Part shown: positions 9,895 through 20,772 of the stretch, piece after piece
Layout of the letters: every line of letters begins with the position of its first letter
Position numbering within the stretch: position 1 is the first letter of the stretch
NCBI GenBank assembly: GCA_003427395.1
Contig: BFEA01000101.1
Coordinates: 2,467,430-2,503,085 of the forward strand
Length of the DNA stretch: 35,656 nt
Reading direction: 5' to 3'
Origin: Chara braunii
Taxonomy: Eukaryota > Streptophyta > Charophyceae > Charales > Characeae
Translations under genes and position numbers: made by a program
The notes under the pieces: model-generated
Seen by the model: only the letters and a program-made list of their open reading frames with translations
Told to the model about the DNA's origin: nothing
Database searches by the model: none

Positions 9895-10890
9895 GACCAT
9901 TTATTTTACTTGGCTTTGTATAAATTTGGGAAAGTTACTTTCTCTACGGAAAGCGCTGCCAACATTTCAACAAAACCAAGAAGTTAGTCAAATTTTAGTT
10001 TTTTTAAGTTCAACTTTTGTCCAAGTTTTATATCTAGCTTAGTAGAAATTTGAAAAGTCTTCATTTCTAGAGGAAGTGCTACCCAGATTTTTGCTAATTC
10101 AGGGAGTCAGATAAAATTTGACTTTGTTAAATTAAGGGAAGATTAACAACAGTCGTATTTTTCATCACCACTTCAGGATGAAGTCTGCCTAAACAGATGA
10201 TGTTCAGGGTCTTCAGACCTTTCACCACTTCAGAACCATTCAGGTCTGAAAATCATGAATGGTCCTGAAGTGGTGAAAGTTCCGAAGACCCTGAAAACCA
10301 CATTTTTAGGCAGGATGCATCCTCAAGTAGTGAAGGGTGGTTTTCATGGTCTTGGGACCTTTCACCACTTCAGAATGCAGTCTGCCTAAACATATGGTTC
10401 AAGTTTTCAGGGTCTTCGGAGGTTTTACTATTTCATGACCATTCATGATTTTCAGACTGCCAAAAACTCTAACTTCATAATTTTCATTCCTGAATTTTCA
10501 GCTACCCGATAACCATTTGTGTAGGAAGTCAAAATCATTTCAGATTTTGTATTTAGTTTTGTGTAAATTTTGGAACGACACTTTTCTGGAAGGAGTGTTA
10601 CCGAATTTTCTACAAATCTAAGGAGTTAGTTAAATTTTGTTTTCACAGGAACTCAAGTCTTATTCCGAGTTCTTATCCGACTTAGTATAAATTTGAAAAG
10701 TTTTCTTCTCTAAAAGAGATGTTGCCTAAATTTTTACTGATTCAGGCAATTGAACAAAAATCGATTTTCTATAGTTAAGGACCATTTCAATTTTCATATT
10801 CGGACAAGTAAAAATTATGAGAAGGTACTTTTCTTACTGGAAGCGTTGCCAAAATTTTATTATTTTAAGGAGTTAGATTATATTATGGTA
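9895..10890 (+). repeat. Tail-module array of copy B
   Basis: About five degenerate units at roughly 9905, 10045, 10560, 10680 and 10800. Each reads GTATAAATTTGG-like, then an ACTTTCTCTACGGAAAGC-like core, then GCTGCC-AAATTT and a GGAGTTAGNCAAATTT-like end. A foldback element is inserted between the second and third units. Confidence 0.65.
10141..10514 (-). mobile_element. Foldback non-autonomous element, copy 1
   Basis: Built of short inverted and direct copies of CCTGAAGTGGTGAAAGGTC, GAAGACCCTGAAAACCAC and GTTTAGGCAG. Its outer ends, GATTAACAACAG and GGGTAGC.../CGATAACC, match the ends of the copy at 23598-24246 in the opposite orientation. A TTA/TAA trinucleotide sits at each edge, which would fit a PIF/Harbinger-type target duplication, but I cannot separate it from the element end. 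It interrupts copy B's tail modules. Confidence 0.7.
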
Positions 10891-11121
10891 GAAAAAATTA
10901 TGGCCATCCACCCTGTATAGGGAAGATGTTGTCAAAGTTCTACCCTTCCTTGGACAATTGCTTAGAGGTAGACTTAGACCTCATTATTAAAAGATTTTGA
11001 GTAAGAACGTGATATAGGGGTTCATTCTCCATACACTTATAGTTTAGCCTTGGGCATTGACCTGTTTTGTGTTAAAGGTCCTCTTTGAGCACTTTGACTC
11101 AGGATTTAACTAGTTTCAGCT

Positions 11122-11159
11122 TGATCCAACGAGGATCACCTTTGGTTATCACTAATAAC
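11122..11159 (+). other. Two conserved distal hairpins of copy B
   Basis: TGATCC-aacga-GGATCA (11122-11138) and GTTAT-cacta-ATAAC (11145-11159). The equivalents in A and C have other loop bases. Confidence 0.6.
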
Positions 11160-11544
11160 AGTTCGGTTGCCGATTCGTCAGCTTACGACTCAACTCTAAT
11201 TCACTCTTGACGCTCAACCTAAAAGCTTTAACCGCTATGGTTTGAATTTTTTCGTAAAGGTTTTCACCTGAACTTTATTGAATGACCATTTAACAAAGAT
11301 ACTGATTATTTTATTATGAAAGATCGGACAAAGGTTGTGGCTTGTATGGCTAAAGCAAGGGGGTATGAACGCAGAGAGTAGTTGAAGTTGATCCCATGTA
11401 GTGAATGGACTTTGGTTGAATCTTTGATGTAATTGCATGTATGTTTGTGGTTCAGACTCTAAATTTGACTTATCTGCGATCACATATATATTTATGAAAG
11501 ATATCATACTATGATTGTGAGGGGTGATCATCTCGTGCTTTATA

Positions 11545-11548
<4 letters not shown>

Positions 11549-11613
<65 letters not shown>
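11549..11613. repeat. (TA)n microsatellite of copy B
   Basis: About 32 uninterrupted TA dinucleotides following TTATAACCCTA. Copies A and C have TA-rich sequence at the equivalent place. Confidence 0.95.
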
Positions 11614-11616
<3 letters not shown>

Positions 11617-12650
11617 GTATTTGTGTGGCCTATTGTGATCGTGTGTAAGGGCTACGCTGATTTTTTGCATTTGGGAGGAAATGAAAATTCATTTTATCTT
11701 TTGTTTTTTTAACTTATTATAGTTGGACGTTGAAGTCTGTGAAAGTCGTCAAAGTCATACCCCTTGAGTGTTGAACGCGACCCTCGAGACCATTAAGGAC
11801 CACGAGATTATAGGTATTACATAGTACTCAATCGTTGCGACTGCTTGCGTATGGATGCATAGCTAGTCGATATGAGTAAGTCTGCATCCGAGCGATATTT
11901 ATTTTGATTCTTGCGCGCGATGCTCAACCGATTTTGTGTCGAAAGGTTATGGGTTGGATACCAAAGGGTCTAGAAGTGTTTTTTTTGTGTGAGTAATTTG
12001 AGTTTTGCTTTGGCGTGGTATAACACGTGGTAAGAAGGAAGCGTCGCAGTCGACCGGTGATGAGTCGAGCTTGGGACTTCAACCCCCCAGTACGTCAATT
12101 CACGTACTGGTTCGATAGAGGTGTAGGACCGCACGTAACCCCTATGCTACAACGTACGAGAAACGCCCTCGGTTGGGCCACCTCTGCGATTGCAACTAAT
12201 TAGCTTTCGCACGTGGTTCGATAGCTCGACGTGGATACGCCCACCTAAGGGATGGTGACAACTTCCGAAGGTCACGGTAGAGGTAGTTTGTACCTCGCCA
12301 GACCCTATCGTGTCGTAGGGGTTCACGAGAAGTATGTCTGGCGCACTCGGCCGAAGCGGCGACGGAAGCTCCATTGCACCGCGGTAAGAAAGCCATGCAC
12401 GAATCTTGAGTGATGCAGCCGGGAGGGTCCCCTTGTGGGACTGATGCACTCGACACTTCGTATCTGCGACATCGTCGGTGAAATGGTGATCGGCCATGTA
12501 GTGGGGACTATGCGACAGGGGAGCTTGGTTTTGGAGATGTAAGTGGGTGTCATGGCGGGCAAGGGAAGCGGGTCACGTGGCAACAAACAAAAAGGGGGTG
12601 GCACGAACCCCTATTCGACGAAGATGATGCACAGTGGGCAAGCAAGGAGA
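11614..12650 (+). repeat. Distal segment of copy B
   Basis: Aligns with 19620-20340 in copy C and partly with 29640-30030. Shared words include ACCCCTATGCTA, GGGCCACCTCT, ATAGCTCG and GTGGTGACA. Minus-strand open frames at 12196-12456 and 20056-20307 share a C-terminal AYPRRAIEPRAKA. This can follow from DNA homology alone, so no gene is called. Confidence 0.6.
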
Positions 12651-12685
12651 GGGTGGTGTTATAATTTTTGACATATCCCATTGCG

Positions 12686-12729
12686 GGTGCGAATACCCTT
12701 ACAAGGGTATCCGCCCTGATTTTTGCAAG
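12686..12729 (-). repeat. Palindromic junction motif, copy 2
   Basis: The reverse complement matches 7716-7759 with few mismatches. The 26-bp palindrome occupies 12689-12714 with core ATACCCTTACAAGGGTAT, and CTGATTTTTGCA is on its right. Confidence 0.75.
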
Positions 12730-13100
12730 TGGTGAGACATAAGTTTGATTCGAAAATCAAGTATGAATCGCACTGTGTTTTCTTTTGCGTCGATTGAATG
12801 TTTGGCTGAAAGTAGAGAGTGTGTGGCCGTGCAAGTTTACGGCGCGTGTGATCTTTCTTATTAATGTCACAAAGCCGACACTTTTGTCGGCCAACTTCTG
12901 TTTTTTTATTGAATTAGGGTCAAGTATTTTTTTTCCATCGGTCGGTATGTTGACTGTAATGCACGAGCACTCATGGAGAGGACGACTTTGGCGGCAGTAC
13001 GGTTTTTGTGTGACTAACGGAGTGAACGGTGTAACAATAAAAATACGGAACATGCCTCTATGCAGTAGACACGAGAGCTTGACGACCGTGGGTTTCGTTG
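12730..13100. other. No recognisable gene between copies B and C
   Basis: Open frames exist on both strands (12785-13132 plus, 12757-13053 minus). Neither shows a motif I recognise, and they are shadows of each other. A poly-T spot lies at 12900-12950. Confidence 0.4.
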
Positions 13101-15899
13101 CTAGACCAAGGTGTGGGCCTGGAGTGTTTTAGTAGGCCCACGCGTCGAACGACAACCGTTTATATAGGTGTCCGCTAGTGCTAAGCCCAACCTTGGGCCT
13201 GACACTATTCATTACGCTGTTGGATTTTCCTACGGGAGATTCAATGATTGAGGACAGCATGTGATGACGCAGAAGCATTGGAGCAGCTTGAAGAGGCTGA
13301 GGGGTAGAGGATCCGGTAAGGCTATCCCCCTTGTTTTTTCGGTCGAAACCGACCATAGGCCTGATTGGCGGGACCGAGGGGGTACCAAAGGTTCATCCCC
13401 CTCCTTCATTTTTTTGTATTTTTTTTTTCTTTTTTTATTCTTGTCCCGTTTTTGCTCGAGACAAGTACCATGAGCTGTTGAAATACAAACCTGTGTTCAA
13501 ACTCCCTTAAAAAGGAGATGAGTAGAATATTGTCATTCTGATTTACCTGCTCTTGGTCTTATCGATAATGGTATTTCGGGTATGTGGCTTGGTCCTTCGA
13601 GACATGCGTTAAAATTGGAATGATACAAAGAAGATTGTTTGGTCACTGCGCAAGGATAGTGCACTTACAAGGTGTTGGGTTCATTTGAACACCGCCAATA
13701 AGAGGGGCAGGTTAATAGTAGAATTTGACTGCATACGCTTAACTAGGCCGAACGCTGAAGGGTGGACAAGGTAGTGTGGGAGACTGCATGTCCCAAAGGC
13801 TAGAGACAAAATTTCCCTTATCCTACCCATACTGAAACACGGGTCGAGGAGTCAATATAAGTACGAGTCGATGGGTGTTTGGCCCATGAGGTCAGTGGGT
13901 ACTTTGATTGAGGTCACAACAGTATTGACATACAAATCAACCGTCGATACGAGTATAGGGACGAAAGACTAATCGAACTGTCCAGTACTCGATTCCCTTC
14001 GAAGTTTCCTTAGAGAGTTGGAGCTAATAAAGTTACGAGCACTTGGGGGCGTTGATTTGGGAAAGGACGATGGAGATGTCGAAGGTAGCAAGAAGTGAGT
14101 GAGCGAGGAGGAGGAAAAATGCGTGTTTGGCCCGTCCCTACATGAAATCGGGCGAGGGAAAGGGCTAACCAGGGGGTTTTACAATGGCCGAGTCCAATGG
14201 TGAAGTCGAATGTTGGAGTTAATGGGTGGTTTTTATGGAATGGGAGTTAGGGGTTGCGCGTTGTATGGGTGATGGTGCATCAAAAAGAAGGAGCCCGTGG
14301 TTAACCTACCCACGTTTTAGTGGAAAATAAATTCTTAAATTACATATTTGGTAAGTAGTGAAGTGTGGCCCATAGCCACGCTTTTATGCTCGTTCACTTG
14401 TTCTTCGTCAGAGTGATCCGTCTTCGTTCTCATAAAACGTCGTTGTGATCACCTTCTTCATGCTCCAAGTGGTGGACATTATCAGGGTCTTTACGATCAT
14501 GTTGCTCGTCTTCATGATCTACATAGCCGGGCTGTATGTCATACCCGTTTCCTCCTTAATGATGTTAGTCACGGTATCCTCCAAACACTAGTAATCATAT
14601 ATGCCCTTGCACTTGTCTTCGTAGTAGCTGCGCGCTAGTCGTGGTCGTCATCAAGCTGCTGGTGTTCACACTGCTCGTATGTGATCGGCCACGTTGTTGA
14701 GGCTCGTGGTTGTATCCGACTGACCGCGCTTCTTTTTCTTTGTGCCACTAGCAACTAAAGTTAAAGGAATCGTGTCGTGATCATGAGCCAAGTACATTGA
14801 AGTAAGAAGCAGTAAAAGACACATGTGGAAAACAAGTTGTGAGAGCTCGACCTCAACGGTGAGTAGAGTGAGGTGTGAGGCCATGAGGGTGACTTACGGC
14901 TCACCTGCTGATGACCACGGAGTGCGATCAGGGTAGCGCGACTCTTCGACATGGTTGGATGAGGGGGGGTTGGACTTACCTGGAGTTTTCGTGGTGATCA
15001 TCACTCTAGTGCTGCTTGTCGAGTTTGAAGTGGGGACTTGTCTGTGCAGTGATGGGCTGGTTTTCAACTGAGCACGTACCTAGCTGGTATGAAAGGAAGG
15101 TTTATTCTCACTTTCGGGTGAGCGTGGTGAACACGTATAATAAGAGTTAGCGCGACAGAGGAAGGAAGAGTCGAGCCGCCTACCTCTAGAGCATCATCGT
15201 CGTACCACCGTCACTCGTGAGAAGTTTGGGTAAGAGCATGCCTATTGGACTCAAGGGATAGTCAACACTGTCGGTCATGGCGTCCAAAGGTAGCAACTGT
15301 TGTTTTAGCTTAAGCCATCATGTTTGTTGTTGCAATGCTATTAATAGAGATCTAGACTATTGTTACAGTTGTTGAGACGATTGTTTTAAGGTGTTGAGTA
15401 AGTGTTGTTTTGAGTTGCTGATGATAACATTAAACTATGGGGGACTGCAAATATCACGACAGTCAAAACAAGTTACTGTTGTTGAAACCCAGATCGCGGG
15501 TTGCTACTGCTTCTTCACTGTGGTTACCATTTCGTCGTGCATTGTTGAGTTGCCTACATTATTGTTATGCATTTGCAGTACGGGTCATTATGCACTATTG
15601 TCATGCTTTTCCTGAGCGCGCTGAATTGTTGAGTTGCTACGTTTCCACTTGCATTTCAAATAGAGCACGGGGTGTACTCTATTCAAACGCAATCTTTCTA
15701 AGTTGCGTAGCGAGAGTTTGGTTAGAGATAAGGTTAAGGTTTTATGGAGTGGTTAGGCTCAATAAGGGTGTCACTGCTGTAACTCGAAGTCTCGTCAGAG
15801 TGTTGCTACTCTTTCCTTTGGGCGCGACTTGGCCATTTCTCCTGAGCTTCAGCTACCTTCACGGAGTTTGGACCATTATTGCGGGCCCTTCAGGTGGTT

Positions 15900-16120
15900 G
15901 AAGGCTTAAAGGCGATTTCACATGAGTCTGAGTGTACCTCCCTTGTATCTGAGAGACTTACTGACTTTTCTTCTCTCTTCCTTGCTCTCAGTTTTGTCTT
16001 TTGCTTCAGATAGGAAGACGGCATGCGGGATTGTAACATGTAATCCATGCCAAAGCCTATGTGGGAGGTTCGCCCCACTGATTGCAGTAGCTCTACCGAA
16101 ATCTAGGCGAGATTTAAAGA
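15900..16120 (+). other. Leader segment of copy C with conserved hairpins
   Basis: Stems: GAGTCT/AGACT around 15924-15958, GGATT/AATCC around 16029-16045, GTGGG/CCCAC (16061-16078), and AAATCT (16099-16104) with AGATTT (16110-16115), loop 5 nt. The last stem differs from A and B at three base pairs, all compensated. Confidence 0.65.
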
Positions 16121-16386
16121 CACAAAAGCGTCAGGTATAACTTTTTCTTGCCCTATGTGGACCCATTACACCCCTAACCATTACATCTGTCTAGTTTATC
16201 TGAGAGATATGCATGTATTCCTTTATGATTTTTGTTTTCATTCATAACTTAATCAAATTAATTGGAAGGAATGCATGCGTAAAATTCAGTTTTCATTTTG
16301 TTTTGTCTGAAATCAGACTAAAGAATAAATTGGAGGAAGGTGGGATAAAGGTGGTTTTGCATGCGTCTGACCGGGTCAATCAAAGG

Positions 16387-17130
16387 TTGAGCATTGTTTC
16401 TAAGTTGAATGGTCCAATACTATGTTTCTTACTTGTTTTCTGAAGTACCAGACATTGTTTCTAAGTTGAATAACCTAGTTGTTGTGTTTATTTTTCAGGG
16501 TTTGTCTGTTTGACTTTTGAGGTCAAGTATTGTTTCAAAACTAAATGGTTTGTACTATCTGTTTTTTTTTTCCGTAACTGAATTTGAGTTGATCGGTTAA
16601 ATTTCATACTTTTGTGTAATTTAGGATAGAATAGGCATTGTTTCTAAGCTGAATGGTTTTGTCTCTTGTTTTATTTTGAAGGAGGATTTTTTTAAAAGAG
16701 CTAAACATTGTCGCTAAGGTGAATGACTTAGCTTGAGGCTACACAATAAGTACAAATGAGTAAAATTGTAAATACTTCATCTATATTTGCATATGAACAA
16801 GCAACTAGACATTGTTTACAAGTCGAATGGTGCATTTTAAGCCATAGCACAAAGAAGCGAGATAAAGTTAAGAGTATAATTGGAAGTAAATTAGGCAAGT
16901 TGGACATTGTTTCTAAGTTGAGTGACTCATCTCTCTGTCCATATTTTGAAGACAAGTAAGAGAGTTACAAAACTCTGTATATTTAAACAGTTCAGTGCGA
17001 CTATACATTTTTCTAAGCGGAGTGATATAGTCACAGACCCAAAAAAGAAAGAAGTAGTTTTGCAACATGTTCGTATATAATTTAAGGCATGCTAGGTAAT
17101 GTTTCTAAGTTGAATGGTTTAGCACCATGT
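16387..17130 (+). repeat. Array of constant-loop, variable-stem hairpins, copy C
   Basis: About nine units with loop near ATTGTTTCTAAGTTGAATG. Clear stems: AGTA/TACT (16526/16553); AGCTAA/TTAGCT (16699/16728); GACTATA/TATAGTC (16999/17026); GCTA/TAGC (17091/17120) with an outer CATG/CATG. Units at 16387, 16450, 16630, 16805 and 16905 retain the loop but have weak stems, so this is the most decayed array. Confidence 0.75.
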
Positions 17131-17339
17131 CATATGTACGATGGATGAATAAATCAATGAACTATCTTATGTGGAAACAACTTGGGATTTTTTTGTAAGA
17201 TTTCTTACCCATTGTCGTATGGACTTGCAAGTGATTGAGTGAGAGCTCTGCTTAGTCAGAGTCTAAACTTCGATAAGTAGTTGCTTTAGATGTTCGTCAT
17301 ATGTTGGAGTTGTATGAGTTAGTTTAATTTATGCATTTT

Positions 17340-17930
17340 TCGAGGTAAGTTTAATTTTCATATTTGGTTTTGTATAAAATTTGAAAATGTGTTTTCGTTA
17401 GGGGAAGTGTTGTCTATTTTTTTGCGAATCTAAAACGTTAGGCAAATATTTTCTTTACAAAATTCAACTTTTGTTTGAGTTTTATTTCTGGCTTAGTAGA
17501 AATCTGGGTAACCTACTTTTTTAGGGTAAGTGTTGCCTAAAGTTTTACTAAATCAGAGAGTTAAACAAAATTTGACTTTGCGAAGTCATAATTCTTCGTA
17601 GATTTTGTATTTAGGTTTGTACAAATTTTTGAAAGATATTTTTTATGGGGAAAGTAATGTCGAAATTTTTACGAATTTAAAGAGTTCGTTTAATTTTTGT
17701 TTTGACATAACTCAAGTTTAATCTTAAGTTCATATCTGACTCAGTGTAAATCTAGAAAACCTCTCTCTCTATAGGAGACAATGCCCCAATTTTTACTTAG
17801 TCAGAGAGTTAGACAAAATTTGACTTGCGAGGTTAAGGATCATTTTCATATTTAAATATTCAGCCGAGTATAAATTATGAAAGGGCACTTTCTATAGGGG
17901 AGATGCTGTCGAAATTCTCCTTATTCTTTT
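17340..17930 (+). repeat. Tail-module array of copy C
   Basis: Five degenerate units (about 17360, 17490, 17610, 17740 and 17870) with AGGGGAAGTGTTGTC-like cores and GAGTTAGACAAAATTTGACTT-like ends. Order and spacing agree with copy B once its foldback insertion is removed. Confidence 0.65.
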
Positions 17931-18089
17931 AGCATTCATTTAGAGATAAGTGTCGACATAGTTTTATCAGAATTTAAGTGAGATGTGATATTGGGGTTTA
18001 TTCTCCATACACTTGTAGTTTAGTTTTGATAATTCCCCTGTGTTGTGTTACAGGTTTCTTTTCGATCATTTTGATTAAAGATCTGACTG

Positions 18090-18135
18090 GTTTCTGTTGA
18101 TCCTACGAGAATCTTCTTTTGTTATCGTTTGATAA
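18090..18135 (+). other. Distal hairpins of copy C
   Basis: GATCC-tacga-GAATC (one mismatch) near 18098 and TTATC-gttt-GATAA near 18122-18135, equivalent to those in A and B. Confidence 0.5.
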
Positions 18136-18529
18136 TATGTCGATTTTCGACTCAACTTTAATTCATCCTTGCAACTCAACCTAAGGTCTTAATCTTTGTG
18201 GGTTTAATTGTCTTGTGGGTTTAATTGTTTTCTTGAATTTTTACCTAAACTTTTACTAAATGGTCATTTAATAAGAACTTGTGTTTTATTTTTGGAGATT
18301 GGACAAAGGTTGGGGCTTGAATGGATAAAGCAAGGGGTAAGGGTACAAGGAGAGGTTGAAGTTGACCCCGTGTAGTGTGGTTTGCCGATGTTGAATCCTT
18401 GATGTGATTGCAGGTATGTTTTGTGAGTTGAAATTCATATTTGACTTTGTGTGCGATCATACATATTTTTTTTTTTAAGGGAGTCGCATTGTGATTGTGA
18501 GAAGTGATCGCCTTGTATCTTATAACCCT

Positions 18530-18532
<3 letters not shown>

Positions 18533-18566
<34 letters not shown>

Positions 18567-18649
18567 ATATATATATTGTATATATTATATATATATATAT
18601 ACATATTGTATATATAAATATTATATATATCTATCTATCTATCTCTCTC

Positions 18650-18701
<52 letters not shown>

Positions 18702-18702
18702 C
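18533..18702. repeat. Long interrupted (TA)n tract of copy C
   Basis: About 170 bp of TA with short TATCTATC and CTCTCT interruptions. It ends ...ATACAGGGTCACC where the inserted element begins. Confidence 0.9.
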
Positions 18703-19488
18703 AGGGTCACCAACCCGTACGTACGGGGTCCAAACCCGACGGAATTCGGCCCCCGTCAAAACTTATTTCGGGGCCTAAAAATAATTATTTTTTTCTGACT
18801 TTTTTTTTTGAGTTCTCTATGACGTGAGGTAAATGCCTGTAAATTTTCAAGTCATTTGGCTAAGCCAAGTAAGAACTGAAAATCGCCAAAGATGGAGGTG
18901 TCAAAACGTGCTCGCCCACGTATTTTTTGACTTTTTACGTTTTGTTTTCACTTTAGTTCGGAGTCTAAATAATTTTATTATGTTTTGAAACTTTTTTAGT
19001 GGGTTTTGTATTATGTGAAGTACACATTCGTAAACTTTCAGGGCATTAAGCTCTGCCAAAAAAAAATAAAAAATCGCCAAAGATGCCGGTGTCGAAAACA
19101 TGCTCGGACACTCACTAAATTTAAGTCTCTTTTTATTTTTATTTATTTTTATTATTAGTATTTATTTTTCGTATTTTATTTTTAGTTCAAATTTGGTAAC
19201 GAATTCGGATGTAATGCTCAGGCAAATCTTGTTTAATGTATTTTTCTCCATAACATTTTTTTTTTCAGATTTTTTGGATGACTTTTTTTNNNNNNNNNNN
19301 NNNNNNNNNNNNNNNNNNNNNNNNNNNNNNNNNNNNNNNNNNNNNNNNNNNNNNNNNNNNNNNNNNNNNNNNNNNNNNNNNNNNNNNNNNNNNNGTTCGG
19401 CCCAAACGGCCGAACGCATCCCCAAGGGGTCCCATACGTTCGGGCGTTCGGGTTCGGGAGTTCGGCCCGTCCCGAACGCCGGTTACCC
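18703..19488. mobile_element. Element inserted in the TA tract of copy C
   Basis: Starts CAGGGTCACCAACCCG beside (TA)n and ends ...CGCCGGTTACCCT beside (TA)n. It holds two roughly 190-bp diverged units with the word ATCGCCAAAGATG-GGTGTC (about 18880 and 19072), a reverse-complement copy of the A-rich unit of 321-930 (19198-19285), a sequencing gap, and a GAACG-rich arm like 1-121. It may be two elements side by side. Rice Micron elements are known to sit in (TA)n; relationship to them is inference. Confidence 0.55.
19290..19394. other. Assembly gap (run of N)
   Basis: 105 N bases between a poly-T run and the GAACG-rich arm. By comparison with 321-600, the missing part is probably poly-A/T and repeat. 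A single N also occurs at 3274. Confidence 0.98.
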
Positions 19489-19512
19489 TATATATATATA
19501 TATATATATATA
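19489..19512. repeat. (TA)n remnant on the far side of the insertion
   Basis: About 12 TA dinucleotides after ...GGTTACCCTA, then the distal segment of copy C resumes. Confidence 0.85.
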
Positions 19513-20340
19513 ATCGAAGTTGTTTAACCGCCAAAAAGGGTCAAGGCCCGCCTACCACTCGCCTGCGCAGGGTAAAAAAAAATGATCGAACTCGCAATCA
19601 CCTTCGCAATTGTTTAGCATCGAGAGACTAAACCCCTCAAAACACGTGTCAGTTGACACTTGAATGTAGAAAGTGACCCTTAAAAACATTGGGGATTGCA
19701 TGATTATGGGTACCATATAGTATGTCATCCTTGCAACTGCTTGTGTAACCATGCATGACTAGTCGATATGACGAAGTCCATGACGCCTGGATATTTATTT
19801 TGAATCTCGTGAGTGTTATTCGGGTATATCGCCATTAAAAGGTTATGGGTGGATATAAAAAGGGACTACACACGATATGCGTGTGAAACTTGGTTTTATT
19901 TTGACAATGTGTATGACGTGGTTAGGTGGACCATCCTAGTCGACTGGCATTAAACCTCGCTAGAGCGCCGATTCAATCGCGGGTCTGATTAATGCATTCA
20001 ACCGCTCGAACCCCTATGCTATAATCTACGATGAACGTCATCGGCTGGGCCACCTCTACGATTGTATTTGAGTAGCTTTCGCGCGTGGTTCAATAGCTCG
20101 GCGGGGATACGCATGTCCAAGAGTGGTGACATCCCTTGGGCAGAGGTAAGTTGTGCCTCGCGTGACCCCTATTTTGTCGCAAGGGTTCGTGAGAGGTGCA
20201 GTTGGCGCCTTCGGCTGCGGCGAAAGCTCCACTACGATAAAAAATCGTGCAAAATTCTGCGTGATGGGGCCAAGAGGGTCCCCTTGCGGGACCAATGCGT
20301 TCGACACCGTTCTTGGACCTCTTAAAATCGAACCCTAAGC
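19513..20340 (+). repeat. Distal segment of copy C
   Basis: Aligns with 11700-12480 of copy B (CTAGTCGATATGA, AGGTTATGGGT, GGGCCACCTCT, ATAGCTCGGCG). No conserved protein-like frame is supported. Confidence 0.6.
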
Positions 20341-20772
20341 AGTAATCCATGAAATAAATTAACGATCGACAGTGTTTTTTTCACCGATTTTGTCACCATT
20401 GGCCAGCGACTCTCTGAACGTTATTTTATGCATGTTGATCGAGAACACAACAGATACAGGAAAAAAAAAAAAAAAAAAAAAAAACACAAAATGCATACAA
20501 ATGTCACAATTTCACTTCCTCATCTTAAAAAACACCAAACAGTTTTACGATTTCAAGCGTCATCGCCAGTGTAACGGTATAAAGGGTCGATACTTGTCTC
20601 TCTACGATTGTCTATCCTGCTTGTTGTGCATTATGTGGTTCACCCGGAAGGCCGAAAACGAGGTTATCGTGGAGGCAAGAGGGCGAAAGACTAAGGAGAG
20701 ACGAGCGGAGAGAGAAAGAGTGTGAGAGAGATGGCTCTGGAGTTGGCATGAACAGAAATCGTCAGAGGGGAG

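Larger units (their letters stand above)
7780..12650 (+). repeat. Large non-coding repeat family, copy B
   Basis: It contains, in order, a short proximal segment (with hairpin CTCAACC/GGTTGAG at 7780-7799), the leader (7960-8215), the hairpin array (8448-9628), tail modules (9895-10890, split by a foldback element at 10141-10514), distal hairpins, a TA tract (11549-11613) and the distal segment (11614-12650). Relative to A and C it lacks most of the proximal segment. No protein is recognisable. Confidence 0.7.
13100..20340 (+). repeat. Large non-coding repeat family, copy C
   Basis: Proximal segment 13100-15900 (homologous in patches to the reverse complement of 4330-7500, and GTTGAGTTGC-rich at 15300-15650), leader 15900-16120, hairpin array 16387-17130, tail modules 17340-17930, distal hairpins 18090-18135, TA tract 18533-18702, an inserted TA-targeting element, and distal segment 19513-20340. 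It is AT-richer than copy A, largely through CG to TG/CA changes. The 154-codon frame at 15437-15901 is not kept in copy A and is not called. Confidence 0.65.

Noticed and set aside
12196-12456. Minus-strand frame sharing AYPRRAIEPRAKA with 20056-20307
   Set aside because: The similarity is explained by homology of the underlying repeat DNA; outside that stretch the two frames drift apart and codon positions show no clear constraint by eye.
15437-15901. 154-codon frame in copy C
   Set aside because: It lies in the GTTG-rich proximal segment of the repeat; I see no domain, and the equivalent part of copy A has no matching frame.
20090-20110. ATAGCTCGGCGGGG as a tRNA A box
   Set aside because: No B box or cloverleaf partner at the right distance; not a tRNA gene.
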